This document shows, in pieces, positions 56,878 to 64,000 of a DNA stretch of 64,000 nt. The stretch's first letter is position 1; each line of letters opens with the position of its first letter. The position numbers and the translations under genes are program-made. Source of the stretch: Areca catechu (taxonomy: Eukaryota; Streptophyta; Magnoliopsida; Arecales; Arecaceae); contig CM038048.1 of NCBI GenBank assembly GCA_021397845.1, forward strand, positions 33,416,727 to 33,480,726. The letters are read 5' to 3'. The notes beneath the pieces were generated by a model. It did not search any database. It worked only from the letters and a program-made list of their open reading frames with translations, and was not told the DNA's origin.

Positions 56878-58204
56878 TTATTATTATTATTACTATTATT
56901 ATTATTAAAAGAAATAAAATGAAGGCGGAGGAGGAAAGGAACAGGCTGGGGGTGTTCCACAGAATTTAATTTAATTTAATTTAATTTAATTTAATTTTTA
57001 AAATTCTTTTATATATATATTATATATATAGGAATTAATTATGTACTGATTTATGATTCAGGATCATCGTTGACTTTGGAAGACCCGGATTAGTGTTGGA
57101 CTGTTCTAGTGGGTGGATACTCCTCAGTAAGTTATCTTGACCTCTGATATGTATGCCAATATATATATTTATAACTTAGTAGATATATGCGATATATCTG
57201 CATTTGATTGTGTTGGATTGCGTGCATCATGCTGGTGTGGGTGCTGTGTTGGCGTGAGTACATTGTGTTGGTGTGGGTATATTGTGGGATTGCATTGGAT
57301 TGCGTGAATCATGCTCTGTGTTGGCATGAGTACATTGTGTTGGTGCGGGTATATTGTGGGATTGCTTTGGATTGCGTGCGTCGTGTTGATGTGGATGCAT
57401 TGTACTGGTGTTGAGTGGTGCAGTTGGTTGTGAGTGCTCTCTAGTCTGACTATGATCATACGAGAACCTAGTCTCCTTTTGGGCCTCCAGCAGGGCTATT
57501 GCTGGCACATGACCGTTGAGCGGTATGTGACACAGGAGCTAGATGTCTTATTTTAGCCATGCATGGCGGGCACATGCAGAGGATGCATGTTTCTCGTATG
57601 ATACTCAGAGCTAGTTTTCCTTTTGGGCCTCCAGCAGGGCTATTGCTGGCACATGACTGTTAAGCGGTATGTGACACAGGATCTAGTCTCTTTCGGGGCG
57701 AGCCATGGGCCGATCGTGGCCATAGTCTGAGGGACTAGGAGAGTTAAGTAAATGGTTGGCCATCCATAGTCGTGTCTGTGTTGGTTGCATTTGAGTGTTA
57801 ATACTTGCATCATGTTGTTGGTTATTATTATTATATTGCTGGACATCTTGTTGCATGATGTATTATGTTTGTTGTTATTAGATGCATATTGGTGTATGTA
57901 TATTGGAGATGTTGATAACATACTGAGCATGTGTAGCTCACCCTTATTTTCCTATTTTTTTGTTTCAGATATCGAAGATCATTTGGGCTTTGGGACCGGT
58001 CAGTGAGGAGCTAGGTTATAGGTGTTAATCCCTAAGTTTATATTTTATCTGTATTTTATTTTCTGTTAATCTTTATGGAAAGTTGTTCCTTTCTATTGTT
58101 TGGTTGTAGATTTGAAAGTTAGGCCTGGCATGATCTCTAGAAGATATCTAGGATCGTGCGGCCGGTCACGTAGCCGATCCTTGATCTGGATTCGGGGCGT
58201 GACA
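55992..58204 (+). repeat. array LTR2
   Basis: 2213 bp, starting TGTGAGGCC and ending GCGTGACA. The microsatellite is at about 56815-56907. Confidence 0.94.
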
Positions 58205-58511
58205 GAGTGGTATCGGAGCCAAGTTTAAAATTTAGATGCAATAGTTAGTGAGAGGGGTAGAATTAGGGTACTGAAAAATATTTGATGATTTGAAAATTTA
58301 TATCAGAGTGCGCGGCGAAAGTGTGGTAGACTAAAGATATTAGATTTAATTTAAGGTGTGTATGATGAAAGAAGAGATGCACTTAATGGAATTATTGAAT
58401 TTGGATAGAATGGTACTTGTGAGTATTGAATCATATAAGTTTTGGATTGTGCATCTTTGGGTTTAGAAGACTTAAATTTCGAGGGCGAGATTTTTTTTTA
58501 GGTGGGGAGAA
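58205..58511 (+). other. array internal region 2
   Basis: 307 bp and nearly identical to internal region 1. The primer site at 58208-58219 carries one mismatch (TGGTATCGGAGC). It ends in the same polypurine tract. Confidence 0.92.
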
Positions 58512-59368
58512 TGTGAGGCCTAGTTCGTATTGGGCTGGGTGTGGGCTGAAGTCGGCGGCCCCTGCCGACTTCAGTTCAAATTCTATGTAGTTTGGAAGTT
58601 TGGATTTTCCGGCGATATTTTCGGATGCCGTCGACGCCGCCGGAGGTGGGGGAGGGGATAAGAGGCTTCCACGATATATTTAGAGACCTCGGGTGTCTTC
58701 GTTGATCCCGAATACCTATCCTATCGGTGGACGCCGACGACTCCTCCGCGTGTCTCCGTCTTCGCTGGAGTGCTTCCTCCACCGGTGGTCGCTGCGATCG
58801 GAGGTCATCTCGTCGGTAAGTTTTCTTCCTCGTCTTTCTTTTCTCTAGAAGGGTATGTTGGGTGGGAGTGTTTCGCTGGGGAGAAGGGGGAATCCAGCCG
58901 ATTCCTTCTTCTCCGTAGTATTTGTGGAGGTTTTGGCCGGCTACTGTTGGACACCGCCAGTCTCTTCTCCTCCTTCCGGCGATCCTGTCCGGATGGTCGA
59001 CCACTGGGATCGCCTCCGTTCCATCGTTCATTTGGGGGGGGGAAGAGGTCGACCGACCTGTTAACAGAGAAAGAGGTCTCTGTTAACAGGGGAGGGGATT
59101 TATCCCCTGAGCTTCCCGGCGGACGATCGGACGGCCATTGTCGGACCGCCGATCTCCTTCCTTCCCTCCGGCGATGATTCCGGTCGGTCGGTCGGTCGGG
59201 AGAGACGCCGTTGTTTCTCATCGGATCTCCTCGTGAACCAGGTCCAGGCACTATGGCCGGACATGTAGCTGGGATTGGTTGAGCCGGGTTTTGCTGGGCC
59301 GGGTCCATTTCTTGGTTGGGCCGGTCCAGTTTAAAATATATATATATATAAAATAATAATAATAATAA

Positions 59369-59399
<31 letters not shown>

Positions 59400-60728
59400 T
59401 TATTATTATTATTACTATTATTATTATTAAAAGAAAGAAAATGAAGGCGGAGGAGGAAAGGAACAGGCTGGGGGTGTTCCACAGAATTTAATTTAATTTA
59501 ATTTAATTTAATTTAATTTTTAAAATTCTTTTATATATATATTATATATATAGGAATTAATTATGTATTGATTTATGATTCAGGATCATCGTTGACTTTG
59601 GAAGACCCGGATTAGTGTTGGACTGTTCTAGTGGTTGGATACTCCTCAGTAAGTTATCTTGACCTCTGATATGTATGCCAATATATATATATTTATAACT
59701 TAGTAGATATATGCGATATATCTGCATTTGATTGTGTTGGATTGCGTGCATCATGCTGGTGTGGGTGCTGTGTTGGCGTGAGTACATTGTGTTGGTATGG
59801 GTATATTGTGGGATTGCATTGGATTGCGTGCATCATGCTCTGTGTTGGCGTGAGTACATTGTGTTGGTGCGGGTATATTGTGGGATTGCTTTGGATTGCG
59901 TGCATCGTGTTGATGTGGATGCATTGTACTGGTGTTGAGTGGTGCAGTTGGTTGTGAGTGCTCTCTAGTCTGACTATGATCATACGAGAACCTAGTCTCT
60001 TTTTGGGCCTCCAGCAGGGCTATTGCTGGCACATGACCGTTGAGCGGTATGTGACACAGGAACTAGATGTCTTATTTTAGCCATGCATGGCGGGCACATG
60101 CAGAGGATGCATGTTTCTCGTATGATACTCAGAGCTAGTTTTCCTTTTGGACCTCCAGCAGGGCTATTGCTAGCACATGACTGTTGAGCAGTATATGACA
60201 TAGGATCTAGTCTCTTTCGGGACGAGCCATGGGCCGATCGTGGCCATAGTCTGAGGGACTAGGAGAGTTAAGTAAATGGTTGGCCATCCATAGTCGTGTC
60301 TGTGTTGGTTGCATTTGAGTGTTAATACTTGCATTATATTGTTGGTTATTATTATTATATTGCTGGACATCTTGTTGCATGATGTATTATGCTTGTTGTT
60401 ATTAGATGCATATTGGTGTATGTATATTGGAGATGTTGATAACTTACTGAGCCTGTGTAGCTCACCCTTATTTTCCTATTTTTTTGTTTCAGATATCGAA
60501 GATCATTTGGGCTTTGGGACCGGTCAGTGAGGAGCTAGGTTTTAGGTGTTAATCCCTGAGTTTATATTTTATCTGTATTTTATTTTCTGTTAATCTTTAT
60601 GGAAAGTTGTTCCTTTCTATTATTTGGTTGTAGATTTGAAAGTTAGGCCTGGCATGATCTCTAGAAGATATCTTGGATTATGCGGCCGGTCACGTAGCCG
60701 ATCCTTGATCTGGATTCGGGGCGTGACA
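58512..60728 (+). repeat. array LTR3
   Basis: 2217 bp, starting TGTGAGGCC and ending GCGTGACA. It is followed by TSD TAGAC. Confidence 0.94.
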
Positions 60729-60733
60729 TAGAC

Positions 60734-61448
60734 TCTGTAGTGGCATGGGGAGCAGTAGCTGGAGAAGGAACTGGTGCTGGAGTGGCTGGCTCAAATTCTG
60801 AAGCTCGTACTGGTGCAGGTCTCAGAGGTGTAAGATGCTTTGCAGGTCTAGAAGGTCTTGCCTCTGTTGCTCGTAGCTTATCCTCCTCATCTGGCTCCTG
60901 ACCAGACTCCCTGCATACCCATTTGCCAGCAATCCTTTTGTATCCCATACAGTGCAAGGATCGCTCGTCGTACGCATTAGTGTGAAGTATATCCTTGGAG
61001 GCCTCCTCCTTTAAAGGAACATGGTAAGCTCTAAATATATGAGTTAGACCCATCCCGTATGAAAGACATAGACGACATTGAGTCACAGCCTCTCCCATCT
61101 GGCTCATCATCAGGGTTGGGATGTTGACTGTAGTCCTCTGTATGAGGTAGACCATCAACACAAGCTCTCGCTTTATGATAAAGTCGAAGCGACCAGTCTT
61201 CGGCAGAAGTGTCCTCGCAATGAAGTGATGAAGGAGGCGCATCTCGACTGACAATTGATTCACGGTGACAGTAGTCACACCGCATACATTTTCTCGCTCC
61301 AATATGCACTGAAATGTTGCCTCTCTATCACCAACACACGTAGCAGTAATCCCATGAAGAGGAATGTCCCAGACTCTGCTCAATATGCTCTCAAACACTG
61401 GAATCTTCATGCCTTTGACTACAACGCTCCACATCAATCCACTAGTAG
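60734..61448 (-). pseudogene. Element F ORF, N-proximal portion (putative plant transposon protein)
   Basis: The minus-strand frame is open across the segment. It has WSVVVKG, LLHHFIARTLLPKTGRFD, LVLMVYLIQ and CLSYGMGLTHIF, then YKRIAGKWV and a Pro/Ala-rich region with PAPVPSPATAP. This order fits the family called putative plant transposon protein (Transposase_32-like), of unknown biochemical function. Upstream the frame is cut by copy C at 61448 and downstream by the array at 60733. Confidence 0.7.
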
Positions 61449-62914
61449 TGATGGGGGACTAATATGCATGCAATTCTTTTTGTATGTTTTATATGTGGGG
61501 TTAGGTGATTAATTATCGAATTTCATATCAAAATTAGTTGTAGAGAATTTTGTATAAATTTTTGAAGCCAAGCATGCAGATTACAACCTAGAAAAGTACT
61601 AAAGAAGGATCGCCGGGGCTGAGAAGCCTCGGTTAGGGCAAGTTCTCCTACAATAATAAGACTGGAGGTAGAGGGGGTGTACCTGACAACATCTGAAGTG
61701 CCCGATGAATATCGTAGTGAAGAGATCTCTCGTTTCTCGATGGATGCGGCCTGGAAAATCGAGCCAAAGACCCGCGGATACCCGGCTTTCTGCTCGGTGG
61801 TCCGATTGAGGCATGGCTGGAGTCGTTAGATTCGTAGGAACTCAAGGACCTGCAAATGACCTGTCAGGGGTTAGAAAACTCACAAAGGAACAAGAAAACA
61901 AATGAAAAATAGCAAGGGAAGGCTTCTTTTGGAGTGGGCGTCCAGGGATCTTGAGGGTTTGTTGGCAGCAGGAAGATGATTGCAAACACCGGGAAGAAGA
62001 ACTCTCACAAACCCCTTTATGCACACAGCAGGGTATCACACAACTCAATAAAAGAACTCAAGGTTTTAATTCATATCAAAAAGGTTTCATACAAGAGGCT
62101 AGGGTCCCTTAAATAGACCCTTAACCTTGGGCTCCAAGTAAGGGTACATTAGTCTTTACATAAGAATCCTTTTCCCTCTTAAATCCTAGCTAGAAAATAA
62201 GGAAACATTAGGTAGAAAAATCCCTAAAAATTCTCTTGACTTGGCCAACACTCCAAGGATACCTAGGGGGGCATGTTGGGCTTCTAGGAGCAGCAAGAGG
62301 CCGGCCCAAAGGGGCTCGGGCGCATGGGTTAGGGCCTTTGGAAGCTGGGGTGGCCTGGTAGCTAGGTAGCAGGAATATTCCCTGGTATCTTGCTTCTTAG
62401 GGGCTTGGGCTTGGCGCCTGGGCTTGATTTCTTTGGGCTAAGATGCAGATGGACCTCTAAAATCATGGATGCCTTGGTATATGAATATATTTTGGCATCT
62501 GGAAGGGGATTTGGGCATTTGGAGGGCATCTGCAAGAAATTAAGGTTTTCTGAATTTTCCTCCTGGGATCTTCAAATTTTCAAGCTGGGATGGACTTGGG
62601 CTATACTTCCATGTCTTCAATCTAGTTGAACATGGTCTTCACTTGTATGATATAGTTTTGAGTCTTCAGTATGCTTGGACAGGACTCAAAAAACTAAAAT
62701 TAGCTCAACATGAGCTGACTAGCATTGGACTGAACTAGCTCAACATGAGCTGACTAGTACAGAACTGAAATAACAACTCAAAAGACTTAAATAACAACTA
62801 AAATTGACTCAGATGGGCTAAGCCCTTATTACAGATGGACTCATAAATTATTGATCAATTTACAAAGGATTGAAAAGCCTCTATCTTATTCTGGTGCCTC
62901 CGGTGTCCCCACCA
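61449..62914 (-). repeat. Copy C 3' LTR
   Basis: 1466 bp, homologous to the copy A and B LTRs. A TATA-like ctatttaa on the minus strand is at 62109-62116. Confidence 0.92.
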
Positions 62915-63430
62915 ATTCTCCCGGGGTAGGAGAAACTCGACCCTGTCAAGTGAAGATCAGACTGGCTCACATATCTCTCGAGAAGGTTTGGGTTGAGGTG
63001 TTGCAAGTCCTCTCAAGAAATCTACAAATCGTCCGACTCTGGCCGGCCTTGCTATCGGACTAGGAAGCATTGATAACCGCGACCTCGGGTCGTAATGGCT
63101 TGATCATCCAGGATACGCTCGATCCATTCTCCTCTCTCAGGCCAATTTATTAGTGGACACTCTGGGTTAGGGTCACTCACAATGAAAAGGAATAGGTCCA
63201 AAAGCCTTACTAGGTATCGCTGCCGGTTTCCTATACTCAACCAGGTCTGTAATATTAAAGGTAGAACTAATGCCCAAATTCGAAGGCAATTCTAATACAT
63301 AGGCATTTGATCCAACCTTCTTTAACACTTTAAAAGGTCCGGCTCTGCGAGCATGAAGCTTCTTTTAGGCCTATGCCTAACCAAGATAGAATCCACTAAA
63401 TCAAATTCTTTGATCCATCTTCGGAAATTA
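62915..63430 (-). pseudogene. Copy C integrase C-terminus and chromodomain remnant
   Basis: The minus strand has GERIEWILDDQ-like and RQGRPESDDL-like segments. The conserved Trp codon is followed or replaced by a TAG, as the stop in copy A. Frame breaks are present. Confidence 0.68.
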
Positions 63431-63746
63431 GCCAGTTGTTTTAACATTAGTGCGGGTGGTGAACATGCTAGGCACATGCAGACTCCTAACAAGATGATGC
63501 AAAGGACTCAAACCTACACCTAATAGACTCGACTAAAGAGGTTTATTAGGTCTTAACTACCATTTGGGCATGGGGACATGAGTCGTGGTTGATGGATGAC
63601 ATGCAGAAGAAAATTTGCTAGTAACTCCTAATAAGTGCCAGAGGGTCTGCCAAAAATAGGTAGCAAATGGGATGGGCTCTATGGATCCTTGCAACCTAGT
63701 AACCTCAACAAAATGTAACCTAATAGCTCTAGACACATGAGAAAAC

Positions 63747-64000
63747 TCAGGAAAGGGTAAAAAAAGGAAGTGGGTTCAGAATTACTCTGGTAGGGTGGAG
63801 AAAAGGTTCCGGGTTAGTTGGATAAAGTAGAATCAAAGAAGGCATGTCAGGGACTAATCCTAGACTAATGAGATTAACCTTACGGGGTTGCAATATATCT
63901 ACGGGGTTTGTATAATGGAAGGATAGGTTATTAATCTCAAGGAAGAGGTCCTTAATGGGAACTATAGGAGGAGACTCATCTTGAAGGTATTGATTCAAAG
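63747..64000 (-). pseudogene. Copy C gag-integrase remnant ORF, partial
   Basis: The open minus-strand segment contains NQYLQDESPPIVPIKDLF and PRKVNLISLGLVPD, the same order as copies A and B. It continues beyond the window. Confidence 0.7.

Larger units (their letters stand above)
53486..60728 (+). mobile_element. tandem LTR-internal-LTR-internal-LTR array, non-coding
   Basis: Three LTRs of about 2.2 kb (53486-55684, 55992-58204, 58512-60728) are separated by two 307-bp internal regions. Each internal region starts with a Met-tRNA primer site and ends with a polypurine tract aggtggggagaa. The outer TSD is TAGAC (53481-53485 and 60729-60733). No gag or pol is present, so the unit resembles a TRIM with unusually long LTRs. 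LTR2 and LTR3 resemble each other more than LTR1. It is inserted in the element F ORF. Confidence 0.93.
50824..64000 (-). mobile_element. Element F: large LTR element with plant-transposon-protein ORF, runs off the window
   Basis: Its 3' LTR (50824-52355) is followed on the right by the inverted polypurine tract. A minus-strand ORF (52885-53480 and 60734-61448) encodes a protein of the 'putative plant transposon protein' type often found in plant LARD and copia-SIRE-like elements. No RT or integrase is seen in the visible part. It is interrupted by the tandem array (53486-60728) and by copy C (61449 onward), so its 5' end lies outside. Confidence 0.7.
61449..64000 (-). mobile_element. Copy C: non-autonomous chromovirus derivative, cut by the window end
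   Basis: The 3' LTR is 61449-62914, with plus-strand ends TGATGGGGGA and CCCCACCA. The interior matches copies A and B. The left candidate TSD is agtag (61444-61448); the right side is outside. It is inserted in the element F ORF. Confidence 0.9.

Overview
The window is nuclear DNA of a flowering plant. It is almost entirely LTR retrotransposons stacked inside one another, around one recognisable host gene. A monocot is possible because the host coding exon is very GC-rich, but I cannot name the species. There are no prokaryotic features.

Layout. (1) 1-1044: unassigned, leader-like sequence. (2) 1045-17470: E1, a minus-strand non-autonomous Tat-type Ty3/gypsy element. It keeps a degenerate gag, two tandem-repeat arrays and a gene-like extra ORF running opposite to gag. 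Inside it sits copy A (3007-9352), a non-autonomous chromovirus derivative with target-site duplication (TSD) TGGGG. (3) 17786-37708: E2, a plus-strand Tat-type element with broken gag, protease, reverse transcriptase, two RNase H domains, integrase, a tandem array and an antisense ORF. Its 3' end carries a near-perfect 1.43-kb tandem duplication. Its 5' LTR is split by E3 (18681-27255), a minus-strand chromovirus with one intact 1647-residue Gag-Pol frame. (4) 37714-38994: unique sequence with three CACGTG boxes. (5) 39000-43893: copy B, from the same family as copy A. Its 5' LTR is replaced by an inverted duplication of the LTR end, yet its TSD (GTAAC) is intact. (6) 44793-47425: a two-exon host gene for an acidic Ala/Glu/Pro-rich protein resembling the Hev b 5 / pKIWI501 family. 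(7) 47426-50823: decayed repeats, including a SINE-like copy and a Tat-type LTR remnant. (8) 50824 to the window end: a large element F whose minus-strand ORF encodes a plant retrotransposon-associated protein. That ORF is broken twice: by a tandem LTR-internal-LTR-internal-LTR array (53486-60728, TSD TAGAC) and by copy C (61449 onward).

How the parts relate. E3 appears to be the autonomous relative of copies A, B and C. They share LTR terminal motifs, initiator-Met-tRNA primer sites, leader blocks, the Gag start and a chromodomain tail, but the copies have lost protease, RT and RNase H. E1 and E2 share LTR ends, primer-site region, Gag, tandem repeats and the antisense ORF. The order of insertion follows from nesting: E1 before A, E2 before E3, F before both the array and C. 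The two E3 LTRs differ by only about a dozen bases by eye, so E3 is the youngest clearly datable insertion.
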